Source of the DNA: a virus | Length of the DNA stretch: 64,000 nt | Strand: one strand, 5' to 3' | IMG/VR virus record: IMGVR_UViG_3300009149_000023 | Span: 1-64,000 of that record | Shown: piece by piece, positions 1-8,246 of the stretch | How positions within the stretch are numbered: the stretch's first letter is position 1 | Layout of the letters: each line of letters opens with the position of its first letter | The notes under the pieces: generated by a model | What the model was told of the DNA's origin: nothing | What the model saw: the letters and a program-made list of their open reading frames with translations, nothing else | Databases searched by the model: none | Made by a program: the position numbers and the translations under genes

Positions 1-719
1 CCGCCGGCTAAGTTCATCAGTCTTCCTCCAGTGATAGAGAAAGAGCCATTTGTAGATACTACAGCTGTTTTTGTAACATCATTATTATATACTTGGACTT
101 GATCAAGAGAAATTGATCCGCCTGAGTGGACAATTGCTTGTCCTGCGTTTGATGATATAGTGCAACCATTAAAAGCTACTACACCATTTGTCATAGTAAG
201 AGCAACGCCATCAGCTGATTCAATTGTAAAGTTAAACGAGTTTAGATCGTCATTTATAACTACATGTCCTTGGGTATAAATATTGGAACCATTTGTATTT
301 GCATTAACTTCTAGTGTTCCAGAAAATGTAAACTGTCCTACATCACAAGTAGTAGTACCTGTTGTTAAGCCTCCTACAATACTTGTTCTATGTAAACCAG
401 AACCATATAGACTAACACTATCCGGTAATGTTCCTCCAGTATAGATACCAGGAGCCAGTATTATAGTATTTCCAGCAGAAGCTTCTGCTATAGCTTTAGG
501 TAAATCTGCATAAGGTCGTACAGGTGATCCTATACCATCTGCGTCACTTCCTCCGTTTTGTGCTACAAAGATAACGTCATCGCCAAACTTTACATCAGGA
601 CCTAACCAGCCTTTATAGACTGTGTCTTGAAGTAAAAATGCACGAGCGTCGTATTGTCCAGCATTAGCTGAGAATGTCAAACAGAAGGTTAGGACTAGAA
701 TCATTATATTCTTTGACAT
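1..719 (-). CDS. Signal-peptide beta-helix protein (partial, tailspike-like)
   Basis: Open reading frame running off the left window edge, so its C-terminus is missing; 239 codons are visible. Residues 1-20 form a typical Sec signal peptide: a short basic start, a hydrophobic core (IMILVLTFCLTF) and an SANA|G cleavage site. The next section has the layout of pectate-lyase-fold proteins: a 'NGGSDADGIGSP' loop, a helix 'PKAIAEA', then 'NTIILAPGIYTGG', followed by short beta-strand turns rich in Gly, Asn, Ser and Thr. AAGGAGG lies 8-9 bases before the ATG. It is the last visible gene of the minus-strand fibre block, which suggests a tailspike, a fibre-associated protein or a secreted depolymerase. 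A cleavable signal peptide is unusual for a virion protein. The beta-helix fold is likely; enzymatic activity is not shown. Confidence 0.75.
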   Translation of the reverse strand, partial: MSKNIMILVLTFCLTFSANAGQYDARAFLLQDTVYKGWLGPDVKFGDDVIFVAQNGGSDADGIGSPVRPYADLPKAIAEASAGNTIILAPGIYTGGTLPDSVSLYGSGLHRTSIVGGLTTGTTTCDVGQFTFSGTLEVNANTNGSNIYTQGHVVINDDLNSFNFTIESADGVALTMTNGVVAFNGCTISSNAGQAIVHSGGSISLDQVQVYNNDVTKTAVVSTNGSFSITGGRLMNLAG

Positions 720-731
720 TTCTAATCCTCC

Positions 732-1070
732 TTAAATAATGTAAATGAATGAAATTCTATAACCAGCAGTAGGTGCGGTTACAAAAGTGACAACATCTGT
801 TGCTACTGAGTATTCAGAACTTAATGCTATGCCGCCCTCAACAAAAGTTAGCACAGCACCTTTAGGGGTATTGGCTAACGTAAACTGAGCTTGTCCTCCA
901 GGAGCGACAAATTCTTCAATTACCTGTTGTGCAGTTGCTGTCGCTATTGTCTGAATATTTATTGTATAAGTTCCATCTGTTAAGTTCCCAGAAGGTACGT
1001 GCAGTGAATCTCCAGCAGGTAATTGCTGAGGTAAGGCAGCACCTGGAACTAAAGGTCTTTTGATAGCCAT
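732..1070 (-). CDS. Small fibre-associated protein
   Basis: A 112-residue protein with RBS AGGAGGG 7 bases before ATG. After a Pro-rich start, the middle and C-terminus ('VIEEFVAPGGQAQFTLANTP', then alternating beta-strand residues ending in 'YRISFIYII') look like a compact beta domain of the kind found in phage fibre tips and decoration proteins. It lies 12 bases from both the beta-helix gene downstream and the fibre gene upstream, so it is probably cotranscribed and part of the same receptor-contact module. No catalytic motif is visible. The function is inferred from position only. Confidence 0.6.
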   Translation of the reverse strand: MAIKRPLVPGAALPQQLPAGDSLHVPSGNLTDGTYTINIQTIATATAQQVIEEFVAPGGQAQFTLANTPKGAVLTFVEGGIALSSEYSVATDVVTFVTAPTAGYRISFIYII

Positions 1071-1082
1071 GGTGTACCCTCC

Positions 1083-2648
1083 TTAGTTCTGCCAAAGATA
1101 TTGGACATCAACAATTATTTTGCTATTTTGTATTTTTCCTACTCTGATAACATATTGATTATTTGCTGTAGGAACGGCTGTTACTAGCCTTCCTGATGTA
1201 GTAGCTGACAAATAAACCTCATCTCCATCGCTAAAAGTATGTCCAACATATAAAGGAGCTATACCTTCAGATACAACGAGTGCTTCACTTGTTATGCCAT
1301 CTATCTCAGCAATTACGCCAAGCACTTTATAACCATTAGCATCTACAGCTGGATCAGCTATTGTTAATGCAGTCTGATTACTAGAGTTTATGTATACAAC
1401 GTCTCCAACGTTGCCTGTTAAGACTGCAAACCTTAAAGCATGCTGATGAAGGTCTGTTCCGCCCGCTATACCACCTGTTAGCTTATTGAGATTGCTTGCT
1501 TTGACATTTGTTGATATACCGGCTAACTGATTTAACTCTGTAGCAGTAACTGACAATGATACGCCATTAATAGAAAAATTAATAGCATTCAGTGATTGTG
1601 CAATTGCTGTCTCAAGATTAACAGTATCAGTAACTCCACCTAAATTAATAGATACACCTGAACCTTGGATAGTTAAACTACTTGTCAGATTGTATACATC
1701 AACAAAGTTAGTAAATTGTTGAATTGTTCCTGCACTACTATCAACTAAGACAGGTGAGCTTCTTAAAGCATTAAAGTCAGCCTGAGTGACTCCACCGCCA
1801 CCTTCAACACCATCAGCTGGACTTCTTCCGCCAATGAGTTCATTCATGTCTTTCAGATTTGTTCTGTAAGGATAGTAGAAGCTTAATGCTTGTGCAGAAG
1901 TGAATGTGTATTCATTTCCACCGGAAGCATCCACTGAGTAATAAGCTATTGACCAGCGCAGGTCAGATAGATTGTTAGCTGTGCTTACTTCGCCATAAGT
2001 ATCTACAAGAATAAATGTTCCTGTGTCATTACCATTATCTGTATAGTTCTGAACTTCGTATATAGTTGTATCAGGACTGATTAAATAGCGACCTACATAA
2101 TTAATAGGACCACCAACTGAGAAGATACCTGCCCAGCCTACTGTTGCTGAACCATTTGCCCAAGTTAAAGCAACAACTGAGTTATCTGTGTTAACTTCTC
2201 TTTCAGTAACACCGAATACTTCATTATTAGCACCATCGTCTATATAATCCATATCGGCATCAAGGACGATTGTTCTGTAATAGTTTCCTGCAACAAAAGT
2301 TAGTACACCTTCAATAGTAGAATCAGCTTTTGTAGTGTAAGCAACTTCGACATTGCTACTAACAAACTTGCCAGTTACAAGTGTTGCATTTTCTCCCATA
2401 GAAACATTTAGCGTGTTTGATCTGTACTCGACAACTTTCTTTGATTCTAGAGTAGCGTCAGAAAGTTCTAGTGCTGTGTAACCTCCAACCTTCTCGGCAT
2501 CGAGGTTAGGGATTAAATTAGCCCCAACCTCTAACACAAAAGGATCAAGATCAGCTAGTTCCAGTTGTCCAATACGGATGACTGTGCTATCGGTTGCTTC
2601 TAATGGAAGACCAGTAGCGCTGTGTGGATATAAAAGTCTTTCAGCCAT
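1083..2648 (-). CDS. Tail fibre-like structural protein
   Basis: A 521-residue protein with RBS AAGGAGG before ATG. The N-terminal part contains 'NLDAEKVGGYTALEL', close to the 'ADKLGG' and 'ADKLDGYDS' signatures of the large plus-strand fibres in this window. The centre is beta-rich and Gly/Asn/Thr-rich. The C-terminal ~115 residues ('GDVVYINSSNQ', 'GYKVLGVIAE', 'GDEVYLSATTSGRL', 'VIRVGKI') form a beta-barrel-like decoration domain, similar in pattern to DUF2190-type phage domains and to the C-terminus of the neighbouring 2662-3546 protein. The protein is probably a fibre or baseplate-distal structural component. The match to fibres is by signature only. Confidence 0.65.
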   Translation of the reverse strand: MAERLLYPHSATGLPLEATDSTVIRIGQLELADLDPFVLEVGANLIPNLDAEKVGGYTALELSDATLESKKVVEYRSNTLNVSMGENATLVTGKFVSSNVEVAYTTKADSTIEGVLTFVAGNYYRTIVLDADMDYIDDGANNEVFGVTEREVNTDNSVVALTWANGSATVGWAGIFSVGGPINYVGRYLISPDTTIYEVQNYTDNGNDTGTFILVDTYGEVSTANNLSDLRWSIAYYSVDASGGNEYTFTSAQALSFYYPYRTNLKDMNELIGGRSPADGVEGGGGVTQADFNALRSSPVLVDSSAGTIQQFTNFVDVYNLTSSLTIQGSGVSINLGGVTDTVNLETAIAQSLNAINFSINGVSLSVTATELNQLAGISTNVKASNLNKLTGGIAGGTDLHQHALRFAVLTGNVGDVVYINSSNQTALTIADPAVDANGYKVLGVIAEIDGITSEALVVSEGIAPLYVGHTFSDGDEVYLSATTSGRLVTAVPTANNQYVIRVGKIQNSKIIVDVQYLWQN

Positions 2649-2661
2649 CTTCTGTTCCTCC

Positions 2662-3546
2662 TTATGACCTTAAAAATAAGATTTGTGGACTAATTAAGAT
2701 TGTATTAGAATCTTGTTTAGTTCCAACTTTAATTACAGCACCTGTTGTAGGAGGTACGTCAACCACAGTATTACCGTCAAGGTATGTTAGATGTGTTGAG
2801 GTACTTGTGAATGACCATGCAGGGTTAGTATGATCCCCACCAATTCTGATAATTCCAAGCTGTCCTACAAAAATGTCAGCTTTAGCTAATCCTACTAAAC
2901 CAATTTTATCAGGATTTCCTGCAAAGTCGTTTGTTGCTTTATATGCTTTATTATCAATAAGGCATACAGGATCATGCTCTAACAAGCTTTCACCTGCTTC
3001 GATTTCAATTTCCATTGCTCCAGAAACAATCTGAGCAATCAATGATCTTATGTCAGGGTGTGAATCAGTAGCTACATTATGCTCAGCTATTGCTGCCGTT
3101 ATGTAGCTTTCATCTTCTCTGTATAGATCAGGGTCTATAGGATATACATTATAAAGAGCTTCTACAACATGATTATTAATGTAGACAATCTTTACAATTA
3201 AGTCTGATTCAAGTGTTAAGTCTGCTGGAAGTTTAAGTTGAATTAATGCTTCTGGCGGTGGATCAGATTTGTAAAAGTTGTAAGTCATAACAACAAACTG
3301 GTAGCCATCGTCTGTTGTATCTACTGTTAAATCTAAATCCGCAGTATACTCTATAATAACATTTTCTTTTACAACAAGCCCTAAGCCTACTGTAACTTTA
3401 TGATCATTTTTCTTAATTACATCAAGACCCTGAATGATGCCTCTTCCTCCAGGAACAATAACCCTAGAGAAACGATTCAGAATATCTGAATCTAGGCGAC
3501 CATACGGATCTAATGTTCGTATTTGGATATTCGCTTGAGCACCCAT
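2662..3546 (-). CDS. Short tail fibre with shared attachment domain
   Basis: A 294-residue protein. Residues 1-160 are paralogous to the N-termini of the three large fibres at 33.5-42.0 kb: all open with an 'IQ.R.LD....L.SD..N' pattern, followed by a Gly-rich turn, a 'GLGLVVKE' or 'GVAIKD' strand and a 'Y....V...Y.....PPP' segment. This shared part is likely the domain that docks fibres to the baseplate. The C-terminus carries the beta-barrel decoration domain seen in the 1083-2648 gene instead of the LQGG repeats, so it is a short fibre with the same anchor and a different tip. RBS AGGAGG lies 6-7 bases from ATG. Confidence 0.7.
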   Translation of the reverse strand: MGAQANIQIRTLDPYGRLDSDILNRFSRVIVPGGRGIIQGLDVIKKNDHKVTVGLGLVVKENVIIEYTADLDLTVDTTDDGYQFVVMTYNFYKSDPPPEALIQLKLPADLTLESDLIVKIVYINNHVVEALYNVYPIDPDLYREDESYITAAIAEHNVATDSHPDIRSLIAQIVSGAMEIEIEAGESLLEHDPVCLIDNKAYKATNDFAGNPDKIGLVGLAKADIFVGQLGIIRIGGDHTNPAWSFTSTSTHLTYLDGNTVVDVPPTTGAVIKVGTKQDSNTILISPQILFLRS

Positions 3547-3568
3547 TAGATCTCCTCCTATTTATTTT

Positions 3569-4189
3569 TTAAAATCTACTTAACTGACCGTAGCCTTTGT
3601 TCTTAACATAATAGAAATACAGACCGCCCTCCTCCTGAGAGAAAATGGCAATATTAGGCCAGCCGTTGTTCTGAAGTTTTAAAATAAGGCTTTTTTCTAG
3701 AGGAACATTTAATCCAGCTTTGTCTATATCGCTTTTATCAAATACAACAAAGCTGTACTTGTTTTTCCATATATCATCGAAAGCTGTCTTACTCGCAAGT
3801 TTTGGAGCAAATACTTTTCGATAAACTAAGTCGTTGATTCTATTAAAGAATTGTGATACCTTTGAAGAAAACTTCTTGATATCATAGCTAAGTAGGTTTA
3901 CTAAAGAAGCACCTTTTATTACAGCGTACACAGTTTTAATTCTCAGAGTCTTTTCATTCTTAGCACCTCTGTTAACAATGATAGGCTGTGCCTCTGATTT
4001 AAACTCAGTATCACTCTGATCAATTAAGGAATAGGCATTAGTAAGTTTAATATCCCCTAGAATCTTTGCTTCTATCTGCGGTATCATCGCTGATCGTACA
4101 GCATCAGAAATAAAAATAGGGATAAAGATATGTTCAGTGAGTACCTTAGGCTCCATATCTTTAAGGTTTGTTTTTGCCATCTTAGCCAT
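3569..4189 (-). CDS. Conserved-looking unknown protein, 206 aa
   Basis: I place the start at 4189 (MAKMAKTNL) because AAAGGAGG sits 8 bases upstream; an upstream in-frame start at 4219 has no such site. The start overlaps the stop of the nuclease gene (TAATG), indicating translational coupling. The protein is mixed alpha/beta with many Lys. Its C-terminus 'NGWPNIAIFSQEEGGLYFYYVKNKGYG' suggests a small globular domain. No catalytic motif or membrane segment is seen. The coupling to a Cas4-like nuclease hints at a DNA-processing partner, but this is only context. Confidence 0.6.
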   Translation of the reverse strand: MAKMAKTNLKDMEPKVLTEHIFIPIFISDAVRSAMIPQIEAKILGDIKLTNAYSLIDQSDTEFKSEAQPIIVNRGAKNEKTLRIKTVYAVIKGASLVNLLSYDIKKFSSKVSQFFNRINDLVYRKVFAPKLASKTAFDDIWKNKYSFVVFDKSDIDKAGLNVPLEKSLILKLQNNGWPNIAIFSQEEGGLYFYYVKNKGYGQLSRF

Positions 4190-4929
4190 TAGCGTTTTCC
4201 TCCTTTGCGGGAACAGCATTTATTATATTCACAATAAACACATTGTCTCAAATCTAAATAAGCATTAGGTTCTTGTTGCTTTGCGATGCAATCAAATAAA
4301 TGATTAATCTTAGCAATTAGTTTCTTAGCATATTCTCTTAGCTCTTCTTCTCCAAATTCAAATGTTTGCATTCGTGTTAAGGTTCTTTCTACATATAAAA
4401 GCTGCCCGCCACGAATGTGAAAACCATGATCTTCCAAAACTAGGAAGTTTGCAGCAACTTGAAAAACATCCTTCTCACGAAGAACATTACAATCACTTAC
4501 TGTCTTTATCTCTAAGATAACGTCGTTATCTAATACTCCATCAACTCTACAATGAATTTTGTATTTGTCACTATTGCGAGGAAGCTCCGTAGCAGAGAAT
4601 GTATATTTCTTCTGAATGAAGTCATGAATAGAATTACCTACATGTGCCATTAAAAGCAAATGATGGTTCTTAGTTGCCATTTCAAAGTTTACAGTAGCAT
4701 TAGTAAGTCGTAGATAAAGTAAGTTACAACAATCGCCTGCTTCGGATGCTCTAACATACTGTCGAGGCTTTCTTGTTTTTAATTCTTCCTTCATCTCTGC
4801 GCGTAACATAGCGTATAGCTTATCGCTATTAAAGTAGTTTAAAGGCGTATCTTTCTTTACAACAGTTACAGTTGTCTGTTGTGTAGGATCCTCTATGTTA
4901 GATGTAATTTTATTAAGTATATCAGCCAT
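4189..4929 (-). CDS. Cas4-like PD-(D/E)XK exonuclease with cysteine cluster
   Basis: A 246-residue protein, if the ATG at 4929 is used; a GTG at 4941 would add four residues. It shows the RecB/Cas4 nuclease core in order: 'VGNSIHDFI' (98-105, the Gly/His motif I), 'HCRVDGVL' with Asp130, 'ILEIKTV' with Glu140 and Lys142, and 'DVFQVAANFL' with Gln157. One Cys pair lies before the core (Cys67/68) and a cluster lies at the C-terminus (Cys230, 233, 238/239), the arrangement that binds a 4Fe-4S cluster in Cas4 and AddB-type nucleases. It probably acts as a DNA exonuclease in recombination or end processing. It is embedded in a minus-strand block of structural-looking genes, which is an odd place for it. 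There is no CRISPR array in the window. Confidence 0.82.
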   Translation of the reverse strand: MADILNKITSNIEDPTQQTTVTVVKKDTPLNYFNSDKLYAMLRAEMKEELKTRKPRQYVRASEAGDCCNLLYLRLTNATVNFEMATKNHHLLLMAHVGNSIHDFIQKKYTFSATELPRNSDKYKIHCRVDGVLDNDVILEIKTVSDCNVLREKDVFQVAANFLVLEDHGFHIRGGQLLYVERTLTRMQTFEFGEEELREYAKKLIAKINHLFDCIAKQQEPNAYLDLRQCVYCEYNKCCSRKGGKR

Positions 4930-5422
4930 TTTTATGCACACCTGCTTTGTCTATCTCACTGATAAGGCTTTCACGAAGATAAGTAAACGTAGCAGTATAA
5001 GCTTCTTGTTCCAGTTTAGTCTGCAGGGCATTAATTTTTGCTGTAAAAGGAAACATGCATTCAATCATTGTACGAAGCACACCTTTCACTGTATTACTTT
5101 GAATCTGTGAAGGCACCTCAACTTTAAAGGATTCTTTAAGACTTTCAACTTTCTGTAGTTTATTAGCAACTCTTTTTTTAATTTTCATGCGATACTGCTC
5201 TTCGCTTTCGCCTTTAGCAGCTTGACCGAATACAGGACTTGTAGGCCCCTTTACGAGTTTCTTGCTAAGATCAATTAAAGCAAGCTTTATTATAATGTAT
5301 GCTTTAGAAGGATCCGCTCCCTTCAAAAGGATTACATCACCACTTGACGTTTTTCTTAAATCGCTTTTATTCTGCGAGTTTAATGATAGTCTATCTGAAG
5401 ATATCATAGAGCTCAGTTTCAT
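4922..5422 (-). CDS. Unknown helical protein, 166 aa
   Basis: The start is placed at 5422 (MKLSSMIS), 6 bases after GGAGGG. A longer frame to 5542 runs through the upstream gene, has Cys/Tyr-rich unlikely sequence and lacks an RBS. The protein is basic and helical ('KGADPSKAYIIIKLALIDLSKKL', then 'MKIKKRVANKLQKVESLKESF'). It overlaps both neighbours by a few bases (start with 5419-6456, stop with the nuclease gene), so it is part of one translationally coupled operon. Not recognised; a virion or assembly role would fit the context. Confidence 0.55.
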   Translation of the reverse strand: MKLSSMISSDRLSLNSQNKSDLRKTSSGDVILLKGADPSKAYIIIKLALIDLSKKLVKGPTSPVFGQAAKGESEEQYRMKIKKRVANKLQKVESLKESFKVEVPSQIQSNTVKGVLRTMIECMFPFTAKINALQTKLEQEAYTATFTYLRESLISEIDKAGVHKNG

Positions 5423-6456
5423 CCTTTCCCTCCTACTTTGAGAAATGCCCTGCCTATAAACAGAAATGCAAATGTAATAGCTAGTAATGCTGGGATAAAA
5501 ATAGCTACTGCAATAGATGCAGGTGAAGCTGTTTTTAGCCATGCTGCTAAATCTGATAATACAGAACGTAAACCTTTTATTGCTTTAGCAAAGATATCTC
5601 TAATTTTCTTAAAGATAAATTTAGGTCCTGCTAAGGCAACATCTTTCATTTTATCTAAAAAGCCTTCTGTTAGGAAGTCTTCCATTAAACTTTCATTTAC
5701 TATTTGTGCGGTAGCTTCTATATCTTTTGATATGTCTGTAGCTTGCTTAGGATTCTTTAGCCTTTTCTTTACAGCAATAGCTAAAGTGATTATGATTACA
5801 GCACATACAATAGCAAACGCGCCTTTGTTGTTCTTAATAATCTTCTGTAAACTTCTATATAAGGATTTAACTCTAACCCACAGACCATTAGCAATCTTCT
5901 TCTGAGTAGCAGCAATGTTCTTCTTCGCTTTCTCAGCAGGTATAAATTCTTTAACGTCTCCTTGTACAAATGCTACAAGTAATTCTTTTTGTGCGCCAGA
6001 TACTTTAGGAGAAGCTGCTATACGTGTTGCAACAGCCTGTCCTGCCATATCTTTAACATCTATATTCGCGAAGTTTGCTACTTGCTGTAATGGTTCGAAG
6101 GTTTGGGAGAATCCCTCTGAAAAGCGTTGTGAAGTTTCCTGAACCTGTGAAAGTTTTAAGGATACAGATTGAACTGCTCTACCAAATACATTAGGCTTTA
6201 CAGCTTCCTCTGCTTTTTCGACATCATCTAAAATTTTATACGCATCAGAGTATAAGTCATCATCAGTTCCTTCTGCAGCAGGTGCTACAGCTTCTTTAAT
6301 ATCTGAAGGCTTTACGGAGTCTAGTGCTTCATTTAGTTCTTCAGTACTTTCTGAATTTTGTACTTTAGCTTGTACATCGCCTAATGCGCTATTTAAATTA
6401 TCAACAGCAGTTGCAGCTGCATTTGCAATGTCTGATCCTTTGACTTCTTTTTTCAT
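5419..6456 (-). CDS. Two-pass membrane protein of the baseplate-side operon
   Basis: A 345-residue protein. Residues 1-210 are Ala-rich and helical with likely coiled-coil stretches. Hydrophobic spans of membrane type lie at about 213-229 ('AFAIVCAVIIITLAIAV') and 313-335 ('ASIAVAIFIPALLAITFAF'), separated by an amphipathic, Lys-rich region. Together with the 6460-7329 and 9640-10482 genes it forms a set of membrane-spanning proteins in a tail-gene block. Such proteins could be carried in the virion and inserted during DNA entry, or could act at the host membrane late in infection. Neither role is shown by sequence. Confidence 0.6.
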   Translation of the reverse strand: MKKEVKGSDIANAAATAVDNLNSALGDVQAKVQNSESTEELNEALDSVKPSDIKEAVAPAAEGTDDDLYSDAYKILDDVEKAEEAVKPNVFGRAVQSVSLKLSQVQETSQRFSEGFSQTFEPLQQVANFANIDVKDMAGQAVATRIAASPKVSGAQKELLVAFVQGDVKEFIPAEKAKKNIAATQKKIANGLWVRVKSLYRSLQKIIKNNKGAFAIVCAVIIITLAIAVKKRLKNPKQATDISKDIEATAQIVNESLMEDFLTEGFLDKMKDVALAGPKFIFKKIRDIFAKAIKGLRSVLSDLAAWLKTASPASIAVAIFIPALLAITFAFLFIGRAFLKVGGKG

Positions 6457-6459
6457 AGG

Positions 6460-7329
6460 TTACACCTTTGATAGATTGGCTTTCAACAGCTCCTTAGTTG
6501 ATTTTGCTTGCATTTTGATAATATTAAGGGACATTGCACTATTTTCAACGTCATTCAGTTCTTCTGTAGAAGGAACGGAGTTGCTCATGTTATTAGGATC
6601 AGCTGAAAGAGCTTTCTGTTTCTTTCTAGCAATGACAACTAAGATAACACTTACTATAATTACTAGAAGTAACGCAGCACCTAATATTTTCCAAGTGTGT
6701 GCTTGTTTAAGAAGTTGAGCAGCAGATACACCTTTCTTAGCAGCGTCAGCAGCAAATTTGCCTACCTTATCAGCAGCTCCGCCTGCAGCAGCCTTTTTTG
6801 CTTTGTCTTCTGCTTCAGAGTATCCTGGAACGTCTTTCATTTCATCCTGAAACTTCTTAATAACACGTTTACCTTGCGCAATTACTGCCTTAATGAGAGC
6901 ATCAACTTCTGTACCTTTAAATTTCACACTAAACCAGCCAAGTTTAGCGCCAACTTCGCCTGTAAGATCTGGATTAGGTTTAGGCTGATTGCCTGCTTTA
7001 ACATTTAAAATATTGTATGTATCTCCACCCTCACTATCCTTACTTTCTGGAGCAGTACTGCCTGTATTAGAACCATTGTCATCGCTTGGGTACACAGTAA
7101 AGTCATCCACTACCTTTGTTCCTTTACCTTTTCCTTTTCCACTAGCTTCAGTTAATGCATCCTGTAAAGATTTTAATCGAGCATCGGCTGCTTTTTCTAC
7201 TTTACTAAGAGCTGCAGCAGCTTTAGCAAGTTCCATGCGCTTTGTATTTCTAGACGCATTAGTTGGAAGCACCTTTATAGCTTTGGCAGCTTGTAAAAGC
7301 GCTTTATTATATTCAGAAGATACGCTCAT
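6460..7329 (-). CDS. Single-pass membrane protein, coiled-coil rich
   Basis: A 289-residue protein. Residues 1-65 are helical and Ala/Lys-rich. Residues 65-125 are a low-complexity linker (a 'GKGKGKG' run, then Ser/Asp/Gly/Asn). A folded part follows ('GAKLGWFSVKFKGTEVDALIKAV'). One strong membrane span lies at 214-234 ('ILGAALLLVIIVSVILVVIA'), followed by a basic stop-transfer run (RKKQK) that predicts the C-terminus stays in the cytoplasm. It is similar in plan to the downstream 5419-6456 protein. RBS AAGGAG lies upstream of ATG. No family recognised. Confidence 0.6.
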   Translation of the reverse strand: MSVSSEYNKALLQAAKAIKVLPTNASRNTKRMELAKAAAALSKVEKAADARLKSLQDALTEASGKGKGKGTKVVDDFTVYPSDDNGSNTGSTAPESKDSEGGDTYNILNVKAGNQPKPNPDLTGEVGAKLGWFSVKFKGTEVDALIKAVIAQGKRVIKKFQDEMKDVPGYSEAEDKAKKAAAGGAADKVGKFAADAAKKGVSAAQLLKQAHTWKILGAALLLVIIVSVILVVIARKKQKALSADPNNMSNSVPSTEELNDVENSAMSLNIIKMQAKSTKELLKANLSKV

Positions 7330-7341
7330 AAACTTACTCCT

Positions 7342-7911
7342 TTATACACAATATTTTTTGATTACGTCTTCAAGCACTATAACATAATCAGCAAATTGTT
7401 GTTTAGTTTGATCAGCAAGAGGAGCGTACGCTTGTTCGAGGCTCCTAGCACATTCTATAACACGTGCTTCAAGACTTCCTATTAAATCAGAAGGATTAAG
7501 CAACCTTGCTTGAAAAGGTGTAGGCTGAAGCTTTTGTGTTAATTGACAAAAGACCTGTTTAACAGTTCTGATTACAGCAACCGCTATACATGCAACCTCA
7601 ATCTTTTCTTGGCTGAAAGTAACTCCTGCAAGTTTAGGAACATTAGGACCGCCCTTAAAGCCACCACCAGATCGTTCGCTTGATGCTTTCGCAAGTGCAT
7701 GATTAACTCTATCTTTAACAAAGTTATACTCATACACAAATAAGCCTTCAAGCTGGCCCCTAATTGTTTCGTCTAGCGCTTCTTTCTTAGCTTGCATAAA
7801 AAATGGTTTAAGTATTTCAACTAATTTTGCACAAGCAGCTTCTTTCTTTAAAGAAGGCTCAGAACGAAGGTATGTGAAAAAACCTTTAATGTTCTGTTCG
7901 AGATTTACCAT
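7342..7911 (-). CDS. Unknown helical protein, 189 aa
   Basis: All-helical pattern apart from a flexible 'SGGGFKGGPNVPKL' loop near the middle. RBS AGGAGG is placed well for ATG at 7911, and the start shares one base with the stop of the upstream 7911-8234 gene. No membrane span or metal motif is seen. It belongs to the same minus-strand operon as the membrane proteins at 5419-7329 and may be a soluble partner of them. Not recognised. Confidence 0.55.
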   Translation of the reverse strand: MVNLEQNIKGFFTYLRSEPSLKKEAACAKLVEILKPFFMQAKKEALDETIRGQLEGLFVYEYNFVKDRVNHALAKASSERSGGGFKGGPNVPKLAGVTFSQEKIEVACIAVAVIRTVKQVFCQLTQKLQPTPFQARLLNPSDLIGSLEARVIECARSLEQAYAPLADQTKQQFADYVIVLEDVIKKYCV

Positions 7912-8234
7912 TACTCCTCCTGATTCGTTAAGTTATGTGAATTCTGTACTGCATTAGCATTTTGCATAAGAAAAGGGTTACCTGTTGCGGGGTTTTCAAG
8001 ATGCTTCATTTCAGTTTTAATTACTACAGCATTAGCTTCTTTAAGGAATGCTAATTGAGTTTTATCTATCTCGAGTAAACCTTTCAGTAATTCTGCGAAT
8101 GCTTGCTTCTTTCTCCAATCGCCTTGAGCATTACTTATCTGCTCATAAATCATATCACGTAGTATATCAAGCTGTGCAAGCTTTTCTTCTATCTTTACTA
8201 AGTTTTTGTTAATAGTAGCATTTTCACAAGACAA
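7911..8234 (-). CDS. Small coiled-coil protein, 107 aa
   Basis: Begins with TTG (MSCENATINK) after GGAGG with about 7 bases spacing. Residues 10-75 are strongly helical with heptad-like Leu/Ile spacing ('KIEEKLAQLDILRDMIYEQI', then 'FAELLKGLLEIDKTQLAFL'), consistent with a coiled coil. The Asn-rich C-terminal tail is likely disordered. The size and coiled coil resemble small phage assembly or chaperone proteins, but no family is recognised. Confidence 0.55.
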   Translation of the reverse strand: MSCENATINKNLVKIEEKLAQLDILRDMIYEQISNAQGDWRKKQAFAELLKGLLEIDKTQLAFLKEANAVVIKTEMKHLENPATGNPFLMQNANAVQNSHNLTNQEE

Positions 8235-8246
8235 GCTGTGCCTCCT

